This document shows positions 26,028 through 34,799 of a DNA stretch of 64,000 bases, piece after piece; position 1 is the stretch's first letter; every line of letters begins with the position of its first letter. The position numbers were made by a program, and so were the translations under genes. The notes beneath the pieces were generated by a model. It saw only the letters and a program-made list of their open reading frames with translations, was not told the origin of the DNA and made no database searches. This stretch comes from Aquimarina sp. AU58 (GTDB taxonomy: Bacteria; Bacteroidota; Bacteroidia; Flavobacteriales; Flavobacteriaceae): the NCBI RefSeq assembly GCF_900312745.1, contig NZ_OMPD01000014.1:1364001-1428000 (forward strand), read 5' to 3'.

Positions 26028-28193
26028 TTATAGTATCTTATTATTAATCGGTGTGAATACCGGAACTTCTATATCTATAATAGTACCACGATTAATTCTA
26101 GAATCGATATGAAAAGTACCGGATATTTTTTTTAATCGGTTTTTGATATTCTCAAACCCAAGTCCGGTAGCTTTGTTTTTTGTATTAAAACCAATACCAT
26201 TATCTTCGAATAGTACATTTATTATATTTTCTACCAGGTTTAACTGAAGCTCTACAGAAGTAGCTTTGGCATGTTTAATAGTGTTAGTTATAAGTTCCTG
26301 AATAATTTTAAAAATTTCGATTTGTAAAGTTTCATCCAAAATATCAATTTCTGTTCTTGGGTATGCTACAAAAGAAGTACTTAGACTAGTCGTACCACCA
26401 ATATTATTAAAATACTCTTCAAGAACATCACAAAAGTTGTTTTCACTAAATTTTTTAGGTATTAAATTATGCGATAAATTACGTACCTGATCGTAAGTAT
26501 CATCTAACTGGTTATTGATTGTTGTTATTGTTTTTTTATCTCCATGAAGTACAGTATTATTTAATTGCAGTTTTATAGCAGCAAGATTACCACCAATACT
26601 ATCGTGTAGTTCTTGTGCAATACGTTTTCTTTCTTTATCCTGCCCTTTGATAGACGCTTTAATTAGTTTTAACTCTTGATCTTTAATTAGAGAAGAAATT
26701 TTTTGCTCACTTATTTCTTCTTGTTTTTTGTTTAATTCATTCTGAGTCTGAAGTTTTTGATAGTATGTAAACAATAAACCAATAACCGGAATAAGAAGAA
26801 TTAAAAAAGAGTACAAGATGCTATTTTTAATACTTTTTTGCCTGGCTAATTTAGATTCTTGAATTTCCTGATCTTTTTTTAGTAATGCAATTTCGTTACG
26901 TTTTTTTTCTGAGGCATTCTGAAAAGATAAAATCTTGTTCTGAGTGTCTTTTTTTTCAATCTCTTGCTGTAATTTGAGATTTTTGACAGCTTCTTTCTGG
27001 TTTTTTAAATCCAATTCTCGATTCGCATTTTCGACCTGAAGGACTTTTATTTCTTTTTCTTTTTGAAGGGTATTGAATTTTACTTCAAGCTCATTGATTT
27101 CTTTGCTCTTTTGCAATTTAGCTACAGAATCTTTGATTTTTATTTCTTTTTCAAAATATGAATAAGAACTTTTATGATCATTTTGAGCTATGGCAACCAT
27201 TTTGAGGTTATAATAAATAATGATCTGCTTGTCAAGAAATCCTAATTTTTTAGCAACGGATAATGCTCCATGATACTTTTTTATAGCTTCATTATACATT
27301 TCTTTATCTTGGTAGGCTTCTCCCAAATTAATAGCGATATTAACAAGTGTTCGGTTAAATTGCCTATCTTTTGCTATAAGATAGGCTTTATTATAGTACT
27401 CAATGGCTTTTTCTTTTTCCCCCAAATAAGAATAGTGAACACCAATGTTCATTAAAGTTGTTGTCTCTCCGTGTAGTGTGAGTCCTGTTAAGCTTTTGTC
27501 TTTTTTATAAAACTCGAGAGCCTTTTTTGAATATAATAGAGCCTTCTCATAATCACCTTCATAACCATAAAGTATAGATACACTACCATACACTTTAGTG
27601 ATATACCTTGGATTTTCTTTATATTCAAGACAAATCTTTAGAAGTTTAAGAGCGCTGTCATATTCTTGTAACCTAATATGTATATTTGCTAGATTATTTA
27701 ATTTGACATAATATGGCCATTTGTCTTTCAGTTTTTTAGCAACTTCCAACCCTTTAAAAAACCATTTCTTACTTTCCTTAAATAGGCCTTTGTGATTATA
27801 TGAAATAGCTACTATATCACATGCAGATGATTTTCCTTTCATTGAGGTTGAATCATTTCTTTTTCCAATAAGTTGTAGTGCATTATTTCCATAAAATAAT
27901 GCTGAATCTGACTGACTTTTATAATTAAAATATTTCCCCAAATTAATATACGCCTGTAACTTTGATTTTTGGTATTTAGTTTTTTTTAAAATGTTGTGAC
28001 TTGTAGAATAGGTTTCCTTATCTTTTTTTGTTCCAAGATATTGATATACTTTGTTAAGCAATTTTCTCTCTTTGCTTTCGAGTGTAACCTCCTCGGAAAC
28101 GAGTAAAGAATCTCCTTTTTTTATCTGCGCATTGATGATAAAAGGAAGTATTAATATGCCATATATAAATAGTAGATGTAGAAATCTTAACAT
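26028..28193 (-). CDS. TPR sensor histidine kinase 2 (HisKA_3)
   Basis: 721 residues from the ATG at 28193; two codons further upstream is a TTG, but the ATG aligns with kinase 1. It has the same plan: signal peptide, TPR array (about 40-350; YEKALLYSKKALEFYKK, KAIEYYNKAYLIAKD), coiled coil, one membrane helix, HisKA_3 box ERKRIAQELHDSIGGNLAA, and HATPase with FEDNGIGF. The last about 370 residues are nearly identical to kinase 1, while the sensor part differs at many positions. Both probably feed the single regulator at 22950-23594, each sensing a different cue (inference). Confidence 0.88.
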   Translation of the reverse strand: MLRFLHLLFIYGILILPFIINAQIKKGDSLLVSEEVTLESKERKLLNKVYQYLGTKKDKETYSTSHNILKKTKYQKSKLQAYINLGKYFNYKSQSDSALFYGNNALQLIGKRNDSTSMKGKSSACDIVAISYNHKGLFKESKKWFFKGLEVAKKLKDKWPYYVKLNNLANIHIRLQEYDSALKLLKICLEYKENPRYITKVYGSVSILYGYEGDYEKALLYSKKALEFYKKDKSLTGLTLHGETTTLMNIGVHYSYLGEKEKAIEYYNKAYLIAKDRQFNRTLVNIAINLGEAYQDKEMYNEAIKKYHGALSVAKKLGFLDKQIIIYYNLKMVAIAQNDHKSSYSYFEKEIKIKDSVAKLQKSKEINELEVKFNTLQKEKEIKVLQVENANRELDLKNQKEAVKNLKLQQEIEKKDTQNKILSFQNASEKKRNEIALLKKDQEIQESKLARQKSIKNSILYSFLILLIPVIGLLFTYYQKLQTQNELNKKQEEISEQKISSLIKDQELKLIKASIKGQDKERKRIAQELHDSIGGNLAAIKLQLNNTVLHGDKKTITTINNQLDDTYDQVRNLSHNLIPKKFSENNFCDVLEEYFNNIGGTTSLSTSFVAYPRTEIDILDETLQIEIFKIIQELITNTIKHAKATSVELQLNLVENIINVLFEDNGIGFNTKNKATGLGFENIKNRLKKISGTFHIDSRINRGTIIDIEVPVFTPINNKIL

Positions 28194-28196
28194 AAA

Positions 28197-28241
28197 CAAA
28201 TGTATTAATTCTTCTGTATATCAATATCCCTGAAAACAGGG
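28197..28241 (-). promoter_or_regulatory. Predicted promoter and operator of kinase 2
   Basis: On the minus strand the -7 box TACATTTG (28197-28204) ends 3 nt before the ATG, and TATTG about 17 nt upstream can serve as the -33 element. The perfect dyad CCCTGTTTTCAGGG (28228-28241) sits just upstream. This is the placement of a class II-like activator site, and a leaderless mRNA is predicted. Confidence 0.5.
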
Positions 28242-28262
28242 GTTTTTTAGAGCTAAATAATG

Positions 28263-29543
28263 TTATTGATAGATGAGATATTGCGCTCTTTTAATCTTAA
28301 ATTTTTCGAGATCTTCTGTCCATGTATTTTTAATTTCTTGAAAAGAAAGACCTTGTTCAATTTGTTGTTGCAATTTTTTTGTTCCTGCGTGAATGGTGAA
28401 TGATTTGGTATTAAAAAACTTTTCTTTGATTTTGGTATGATTATAGGCATTAATTAACCACTCTAAGTTTATAGAATCTAATGACTCACTTTCTCTTAAA
28501 TCTTTTCCGTAACATACTTCTCCTCTATGTTTAGGATATTTAGAACCAAAATTTGGCTTGGGGATATAAGCATAATCATGTTTTTCTATACTCAAATCGG
28601 GAGAGCCAAAAATTTGAAACTGTGTTTCTGTACCACGGCCTGCATTAATGGTAGTTCCTTCAAAAAAACCAAGACTAGGATATAAATTGATAGCTTTATC
28701 ATTAGGTAAATTTGGTGATGGCCGTATTGGTAAACTATATGAAGCAGTATGAGAGTAGTTTTTAACAGGAATAATATTGATCTCACAGGTCAAATTTTTT
28801 CCCAACCAACCTTCGCCATTGATCATTTTTGCATATTCGCCAATAGTCATACCATGAACTAATGGTATTGGGTGTACTCCCAGAAAACTTGAGTGGTCAG
28901 GTTCTAAGGTAGGTCCATCAATGTAATGTGCATTTGGATTTGGACGGTCTAGTATCAAGACAGGTATGTTGTTTTCTGCACAGGCTTGCATTACGTAATG
29001 TAATGTCGAAATATAGGTATAAAAACGAACTCCTACATCTTGGATGTCAAAAACAACAATGTCGATATTAGATAAAGCTTCTTTAGATGGTTTTTTGTTT
29101 TTTCCATGGAGAGAAAAAATAGGAAGTCCCGTTTTGATATCTTTACTATCAGCAACTAATTCTCCCGCATCTGCTTTACCTCTAAAACCATGTTCTGGAG
29201 CAAATACTTTCTGAATTTTAATATTTCTAGACAATAAAGAATCAACAAGATGTACATAATTTTGACTAGTAATACTATCTTTAAAAATAACAGAAGTTTG
29301 GTTTCCTACAATAGCTACTTTCTTATTTTCTAAAATAGGAATATAATCATCAGTAAGATTGGCTCCAACTACTATAGATTCTTGAATTTTTGTAGTATCT
29401 TGAGCAATATATGCTGCAGATATTGAGTTTTCAATTTTTACAGAAGTAGGGGGTAAAGTTGTTTTTATTCCACTTACACAAGAAATAAAAATTATGAAAA
29501 GGAATAAAAATGTATTTTTGAATGCATTTCTAACAAAAACCAT
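28263..29543 (-). CDS. namZ: DUF1343 / NamZ-type exo-beta-N-acetylmuramidase, lipoprotein
   Basis: 426 residues. The signal sequence ends in a lipobox-like FISC (Cys22), so it is probably an envelope lipoprotein. Family motifs: VAIVGNQTSV, KVFAPEHGFRGKADAGE, PIFSLHGKNKKPS, VVFDIQDVGVRFYTYISTL, LILDRPNPN, IPLVHGMTIGEYAKMINGE, INAGRGTETQFQIFG. DUF1343 proteins include NamZ (GH171), which removes N-acetylmuramic acid from peptidoglycan fragment ends, suggesting cell-wall recycling. The start codon is only 8 nt from the divergent permease gene. CAAAGGTA at 29587-29594 gives TACCTTTG on the minus strand, a possible -7 box inside that neighbour. Confidence 0.88.
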   Translation of the reverse strand: MVFVRNAFKNTFLFLFIIFISCVSGIKTTLPPTSVKIENSISAAYIAQDTTKIQESIVVGANLTDDYIPILENKKVAIVGNQTSVIFKDSITSQNYVHLVDSLLSRNIKIQKVFAPEHGFRGKADAGELVADSKDIKTGLPIFSLHGKNKKPSKEALSNIDIVVFDIQDVGVRFYTYISTLHYVMQACAENNIPVLILDRPNPNAHYIDGPTLEPDHSSFLGVHPIPLVHGMTIGEYAKMINGEGWLGKNLTCEINIIPVKNYSHTASYSLPIRPSPNLPNDKAINLYPSLGFFEGTTINAGRGTETQFQIFGSPDLSIEKHDYAYIPKPNFGSKYPKHRGEVCYGKDLRESESLDSINLEWLINAYNHTKIKEKFFNTKSFTIHAGTKKLQQQIEQGLSFQEIKNTWTEDLEKFKIKRAQYLIYQ

Positions 29544-29551
29544 AGTTAAGC

Positions 29552-30793
29552 TTGAATTTCGAGTATTTTATTGCTAAACGCCTCATCAAAGGTAAGGAAC
29601 ATAAAAGTAGCATTTCGACTCCAATTATAAAAATTGCAATCTTTGCTATTGCTGTTGGTATGATCATGATGCTAATTACAGTTGCTACTGGCGTAGGACT
29701 ACAACGCAAAATAAGGGAAAAAGTTGCTGCATTTAATGGGCATATATTAATTTCTAGTTTTGATAATAACAGTAGTGTAGAATCTCTTATACCTATATCT
29801 ACCGATCAAAACTTCTATCCAGAGTTTTCTGAGGTTGAAGGGATTGTTCATATGCAAGGTGTGGCAACAAAAATGGGACTTATACGCACAGCATCTGATT
29901 TTGATGGTGTGGTGGTTAAAGGAGTGAGTAAAGGTTATAACTGGGATTCTTTTAAAGAATATCTTGTAGAAGGAAGAATACCCGATTTTACAGGAGAGCT
30001 CAATGAAGAAATTTTGTTGTCTTCACATATAGCAAATCGTTTAGGGTTTAGTATTGGAGATAAAGTAATTACATATTTTCTAAAAAAGAACACTGCTTCA
30101 AACTCAAAAACTTTTATTAGAGCTTTTGAGATTGTAGGGATTTATAATTCAGGATTTTTAGAGTTTGATGAAACCTTCCTTTTTGCAGACATTAGGCATG
30201 TAATAAAAATGAATAAATGGAAACCGGATGAGGTCGGAAATTTTGAAGTTTTTATTGATGATTTTGATCAAATCGATAAAAAAGGGCAGGAAATCTATGA
30301 GAATATTCCTTCTACCTTAGATAGCCAGACAATTTCATTAAAGTATGCTACAATCTTCGAATGGTTAAAACTATTCGATCTTAATATTATTGGGATTATT
30401 GGGATTATTATTTTGGTTGCCGGTATCAATATGATTACCGCTTTATTGGTTTTGATCCTTGAGAGAACTCCTATGATTGGGATTTTAAAAGCTTTAGGAA
30501 CAAATGATTGGAGTATAAGAAAAGTGTTTCTTTATAATGCTGCATATTTGATTTTGATAGGTCTGTTTTGGGGTAACCTTATTGGTATAGGTTTACTTCT
30601 TATACAAGAGCATTATGGAGTTGTAGGGCTTAATCCAGAAACGTATTATGTAAGTACCGCCCCAGTGTATATTGATATAGGATATATTGTGCTGCTCAAT
30701 ATAGGAACAATGCTATTATGTTTATTAATGCTACTTATCCCTTCATATATTATAGCAAAGATATCACCAACCAAATCCATCCGTTTTCAATAA
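29552..30793 (+). CDS. FtsX/LolE-like ABC transporter permease (TTG start)
   Basis: 413 residues beginning MNFEYFIAKRLIKGKE, the usual start of this family in Bacteroidota, from a TTG codon; the next ATG would cut into the first membrane helix. Helix 1 is at about 25-50 (IAIFAIAVGMIMMLITVATG), a periplasmic domain spans about 60-265, and three helices follow (about 275-300, 325-350, 375-405). The C-terminal FtsX domain includes ERTPMIGILKALG. It is the membrane subunit of a lipoprotein-release (LolCE) or MacB-like exporter; the ATPase is not nearby. TATTTTTG at 29513-29520, inside the divergent gene, is a candidate -7 box. Confidence 0.82.
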   Translation: MNFEYFIAKRLIKGKEHKSSISTPIIKIAIFAIAVGMIMMLITVATGVGLQRKIREKVAAFNGHILISSFDNNSSVESLIPISTDQNFYPEFSEVEGIVHMQGVATKMGLIRTASDFDGVVVKGVSKGYNWDSFKEYLVEGRIPDFTGELNEEILLSSHIANRLGFSIGDKVITYFLKKNTASNSKTFIRAFEIVGIYNSGFLEFDETFLFADIRHVIKMNKWKPDEVGNFEVFIDDFDQIDKKGQEIYENIPSTLDSQTISLKYATIFEWLKLFDLNIIGIIGIIILVAGINMITALLVLILERTPMIGILKALGTNDWSIRKVFLYNAAYLILIGLFWGNLIGIGLLLIQEHYGVVGLNPETYYVSTAPVYIDIGYIVLLNIGTMLLCLLMLLIPSYIIAKISPTKSIRFQ

Positions 30794-30838
30794 TTTGTTA
30801 TTCTCTATTTTAAAATTGCCAATCGATAATCTAGGTCG

Positions 30839-30846
30839 TATCTTTG
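30839..30846 (+). promoter_or_regulatory. -7 box ahead of the CBS-like gene
   Basis: TATCTTTG matches TAnnTTTG perfectly and lies 39 nt upstream of the GTG start. An ATTG at 30815-30818 is a weak -33 candidate, 20 nt away. Confidence 0.45.
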
Positions 30847-30885
30847 CCGTGTTGAAATACCCTATGGGGTTGTAAATTATAACGA

Positions 30886-32247
30886 GTGGAATACGCAAAA
30901 AACATACTAGAAACTATTGGAGATACACCATTAGTCCAATTGAATACATTGGTGAAAGATATAGACGCTTTGGTTTTGGCTAAATATGAAACTTTTAACC
31001 CAGGGAATTCTGTAAAGGATCGAATGGCTTTAAAAATGATAGAAGATGCAGAAGCAGATGGTCGATTACAGCCAGGAGGAACTATTATAGAAGGTACATC
31101 AGGAAATACAGGAATGGGATTAGCATTAGTAGCTATTATAAAAGGGTATAAACTGATTTGCGTAATGGCAGATAAGCAATCTAAGGAAAAAATGGATATC
31201 CTTAGAGCAGTAGGTGCAAAGGTAATGGTTTGTCCAACTAATGTAGAACCCGATGATCCAAGGTCGTATTATTCGGTTTCTAAGAGATTAGCAGAAGAAA
31301 CTCCAAATTCCTGGTATGTTAACCAGTATGACAATCCTTCGAATGCTCAAGCACACTATGAAAGCACAGGTCCCGAAATTTGGAAACAAACAGATGGTAA
31401 AATAACACATTTTATTGTTGGAGTAGGTACTGGAGGTACGATATCTGGTGTAGGAAAATATCTAAAAGAAAAAAATCCTAATGTTAAAATCTGGGGAATA
31501 GATACCTATGGTTCTGTTTTTAAAAAATACCATGAAACAGGGATTTTTGATGAAAACGAAATCTATTCTTATATCACAGAAGGTATTGGGGAAGATATTT
31601 TACCAAAAAATGTAGATTTTTCGGTTATTGATGGATTTACCAAAGTGACAGATAAAGACGCTGCGGTTTATACTCAAAAACTTGCGAAAGAAGAAGGAAT
31701 GTTTTTAGGTAATAGTGCTGGGGCAGCTATAAAAGGATTACTTCAATTAACCAAACATTTTACCAAAGATGATGTTGTCGTGGTTTTATTTCATGATCAT
31801 GGCAGTAGATATGTAGGGAAAATGTTTAATGATGATTGGATGCGAGAAAGAGGTTTTCTTGATGAGGAAGTATATACAGCCGATGATTTAGTGAAAAATC
31901 ATATAGAAAAACCATTGGTTACTGTTAAGACAGAAGAACTGGTATCACATGCTATTGAGCGTATGCGTAAATTTAAAATTTCGCAAATACCAGTAGTTGA
32001 TAGTGATGGATTTGTTGGTTCTGTAGATGAGAGTGCACTTTTTACTGCATTTTTAGATGATAAAAATACAGGTAGTACACCAATTAAAGATGTTATGAAA
32101 GATTCCTTTCCGATTGTAAACGCTAAAACTTCACTTGATGAGATATCCAAACTTATTAAAAATGGAAGTTCTGCAGTTTTAGTTGAGTTAGAAAACGGAA
32201 AACACCACATCATAACAAAGTATGATGTTATTAGTCATATAAAATAA
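30886..32247 (+). CDS. Cystathionine beta-synthase-like PLP enzyme with CBS pair (GTG start)
   Basis: 453 residues. The N-terminal fold-type II PLP domain has the Schiff-base lysine K44 in NPGNSVKDR, the phosphate and substrate loops EGTSGNTGMG and GVGTGGTISG, and the catalytic-domain end VVVLFHDHGSRYVGK. The C-terminal 110 residues form a CBS-domain pair (about 340-450; KFKISQIPVVDSDGFVGSV), which in this family can bind an adenosyl ligand. It likely condenses serine and homocysteine, or acts as a cysteine synthase. GTG at 30886 gives the normal family start MEYAKNILETIGDTPLV. A hairpin terminator follows. Confidence 0.9.
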   Translation: MEYAKNILETIGDTPLVQLNTLVKDIDALVLAKYETFNPGNSVKDRMALKMIEDAEADGRLQPGGTIIEGTSGNTGMGLALVAIIKGYKLICVMADKQSKEKMDILRAVGAKVMVCPTNVEPDDPRSYYSVSKRLAEETPNSWYVNQYDNPSNAQAHYESTGPEIWKQTDGKITHFIVGVGTGGTISGVGKYLKEKNPNVKIWGIDTYGSVFKKYHETGIFDENEIYSYITEGIGEDILPKNVDFSVIDGFTKVTDKDAAVYTQKLAKEEGMFLGNSAGAAIKGLLQLTKHFTKDDVVVVLFHDHGSRYVGKMFNDDWMRERGFLDEEVYTADDLVKNHIEKPLVTVKTEELVSHAIERMRKFKISQIPVVDSDGFVGSVDESALFTAFLDDKNTGSTPIKDVMKDSFPIVNAKTSLDEISKLIKNGSSAVLVELENGKHHIITKYDVISHIK

Positions 32248-32273
32248 ATTCTTATATTTAAATAATAATTCTC

Positions 32274-32317
32274 CCCCTCTATTAGCTTTTTTAGTAAGCT
32301 AATAAAGGGGTTGTTTT
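32274..32317 (+). terminator. Rho-independent terminator after the CBS-like gene
   Basis: A 15-bp stem with one mismatch (32274-32288 with 32296-32310), a 7-nt loop and then TTGTTTTTG. Confidence 0.85.
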
Positions 32318-32394
32318 TGTGTTTATTTGTTTTTTTGGTTACCAGGAATACATCTACATGGGCCTAAAAAAGATAAGTGTAAATTGATGGTGGT

Positions 32395-33375
32395 ATGTGT
32401 AAATATTTGTTTGATTTTTCTGACATAGACAAACTAAGTGACTATTTTAGATCTCAACTAAGTCCAAATAGTTCTACTGATCGAATTTATTTCCCTCCCG
32501 ATATTGGAGAAGGGTATTTGTTGTATTATAAAATATCTCCAGAAGTCTTTCTTATTATAAACAATTATAAAGCTAATACAGATATTGAATATATTAGGCG
32601 ACCCATCGGTGAAAAAGATATTATACTTCATTTTAGGAAATATGCTCTAGATCATCAATTAAAGGAAGATCAGATTATAAGCCAATATTCTGATAGTTAT
32701 ACTCCAGGTAATATGAGATGCATGGATGCTCGACAAGGAGAACAAGTTTTTATTACAAAAGGAGCAGAAGTAAAATCTACCATGATTGTGTTAAAAAGTT
32801 CATATACCAAACCTTTTTTTTTAAAGAATAACGATATGGCAGAAAAACTTGATAATTATATTCGTTATTCTCACCAACATATTAATAAATTTTATCTTTC
32901 TTATAAACAATCAAGTCTTTTTGATCAGATTGTACAACCTGATGTAGATAAGGTAGAGAATTACCTTTATTTTATCGCTAGAGGTGTTCGGCTATTAGAA
33001 ACTTTTTGGAAAGATGTATTAAGATGGGAAACAGAAAGCAATCCTTTTAGTATCAATTGTGGACAAGTGGGTAATATTTATAAGGTAAGTGACTATCTAA
33101 AAAATAATCTTAAAGAACCTTTTGTTGGTGTTGATCAATTAGCAGCTATGGCACATATGAGTCGTACAAATTTTTTTAATATGTTTAAAGAAATTCATAA
33201 TCAGACTCCTTTAGAGTTTTTTAATAATAAAAGACTAGAGATTTCATATAATATGATTATCGGAGAAGGATTATCAATACGTGAGGTAATGGATACGCTT
33301 AATTATTCTAATTCTTCAAAATTTAAAAAAGCATTTTTTAATAAGTTTGATATCTACCCAGATATGAATACATAA
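32395..33375 (+). CDS. AraC-family transcriptional regulator
   Basis: 326 residues. The N-terminal about 220 residues are an unrecognised effector or interaction domain. The C-terminal 100 residues hold two helix-turn-helix units of AraC type: VDQLAAMAHMSRTNFFNMFK then TPLEFFNNKRLEISYNMI, and LSIREVMDTLNYSNSSKFKK then the PDM end. This architecture is common in Bacteroidota single-component regulators. No target is visible beside it, and the gene stands alone between two terminators. Confidence 0.85.
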   Translation: MCKYLFDFSDIDKLSDYFRSQLSPNSSTDRIYFPPDIGEGYLLYYKISPEVFLIINNYKANTDIEYIRRPIGEKDIILHFRKYALDHQLKEDQIISQYSDSYTPGNMRCMDARQGEQVFITKGAEVKSTMIVLKSSYTKPFFLKNNDMAEKLDNYIRYSHQHINKFYLSYKQSSLFDQIVQPDVDKVENYLYFIARGVRLLETFWKDVLRWETESNPFSINCGQVGNIYKVSDYLKNNLKEPFVGVDQLAAMAHMSRTNFFNMFKEIHNQTPLEFFNNKRLEISYNMIIGEGLSIREVMDTLNYSNSSKFKKAFFNKFDIYPDMNT

Positions 33376-33749
33376 AATATGTAAAGCCCAGATGCTGGCT
33401 TTCTTATTGTTTGGATATATATAAAAATAAAGATGGTCGCCAAAAATGGCAACCATCAATAACCTAACACAAACTCAACTTAGCTTAGGGTTTTGTAATC
33501 TTAATATTTTTAGAATGAATTAATTTTCCCTTTAATTCATAACAAAGTAAAGAAATGAATTTGTGGTTAAGTTTTCCATTAATACATAAAATCTTACCAA
33601 TAGTACATTTTTGTAAGGAATTAACTTGATTTTAAGAATATTAAGTAGTAATCGTACTATTTAAAAGGAGTTAGTTCTGTGTTTTTTGTGTTTATAGCAA
33701 CTTTAACCTTCTTTTTTTGGGGGGTACTAACTAATGTTAGTATTTTAAA
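33376..33749. other. 374-bp gap with two hairpins
   Basis: A 6-bp stem with CTTATT after it (33383-33402) follows the AraC gene and may terminate it. A second, imperfect hairpin (33432-33457; GATGGT with ACCATC, then GCCA with TGGC) lies downstream. Nothing else coding is visible. A small RNA is possible but unsupported beyond the hairpin. Confidence 0.35.
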
Positions 33750-34604
33750 CTAAAGACTGTGCTGATCAATAATTTTTAAAAATATTTCTGGTTCTGGTCG
33801 TACTCTATAATTATTAGTAAGGTCTGCAAAGATTATTTTTCCTTCTTTATTAGTTATGATTACAGTTGGCATTACAGTATCACTGCTATATCCTAGTATT
33901 TGGAAACCCATAGGAAGACCATTTTTTGAGAAAATTTGTAATTGTTTAGCAACTTTATTTCCTTGATCCACCAAATAATTGAAATTTAATCCAAATTTTT
34001 TTGCTAGAGATTTGGTATGCTTATGAGGTTGGGGACTAATAAGAACTATATTAATTTTTCTTTTTTCAAGCTCTTTATATTGCAAAGCAATTTCTTTGAT
34101 CTGTGCCATGCATAATGGACACCAATTTCCGCGATAGAACAGAAAAATTGATGAGTTTCCTATAAATTTAGAAGTATTTATATTGTGTTTTTCTGGATCC
34201 TGTAATTCGAGTTCTGGTAACAGATCGCCTACTTTAATAACCGTGTTTTTTTCTCTATTCTTAAAAGTAGAATACCATCTTATATATAATACCCATCCTA
34301 AAAATAAACCAATCCCTGGTAAAGATCCATTTAAATCTTGTTCGATAATACCTCCAAATAATAGACTAATTAAGAAACCAATAGCAATAGGTAACGTGTA
34401 TTTTTTTAGATTAGCATCGGTTCGTGCAACGGGTTTTACAAAAATCAAAATGAAGAGTGTTACAATAGAAAGCGAAATAATTAACCTTCCTATATATCTA
34501 TAAGATACTCCATGATCAATCAGATGTATAACACTGTCAATAGCAAAATAAAAAGCAATTACAGGGAAAACAGATATGAAAATGGACTTTAAAATATTAG
34601 TCAT
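33750..34604 (-). CDS. Membrane-anchored thioredoxin-fold (redoxin) protein
   Basis: 284 residues: about four transmembrane helices at the N-terminus (residues 1-110), then a thioredoxin/AhpC-TSA domain (about 125-284) with the redox motif WCPLC (C162, C165) preceded by SSIFLFYRGN. The motif and the TlpA/ResA-like layout suggest a membrane-tethered thiol-disulfide exchange or peroxide-detoxifying protein; the redox domain faces the periplasm if the helix count is even. The substrate is unknown. It is unlinked to an obvious partner. Confidence 0.78.
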   Translation of the reverse strand: MTNILKSIFISVFPVIAFYFAIDSVIHLIDHGVSYRYIGRLIISLSIVTLFILIFVKPVARTDANLKKYTLPIAIGFLISLLFGGIIEQDLNGSLPGIGLFLGWVLYIRWYSTFKNREKNTVIKVGDLLPELELQDPEKHNINTSKFIGNSSIFLFYRGNWCPLCMAQIKEIALQYKELEKRKINIVLISPQPHKHTKSLAKKFGLNFNYLVDQGNKVAKQLQIFSKNGLPMGFQILGYSSDTVMPTVIITNKEGKIIFADLTNNYRVRPEPEIFLKIIDQHSL

Positions 34605-34799
34605 TTATATGCTGATTTAAAAATTAGTCAATGTTATTTAGTAGAGCTTACAAGATTTTAATAAATTTTAGTATTTTCATCGTGTAAATTTTAGAAAAGC
34701 TATTCTTCTTATTTTCTATCCTACCCGAAATATTTAGTAGCTAATACCACCTGTTTGCTTACAGGTAGGTCTTATAATTATAAACAATCTATAGAATAT

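Noticed and set aside
34749..34766. ACCTGT..ACAGGT inverted repeat before the DUF2851 gene
   Set aside because: Only 6 bp with no second copy in a comparable place; too weak to call an operator.
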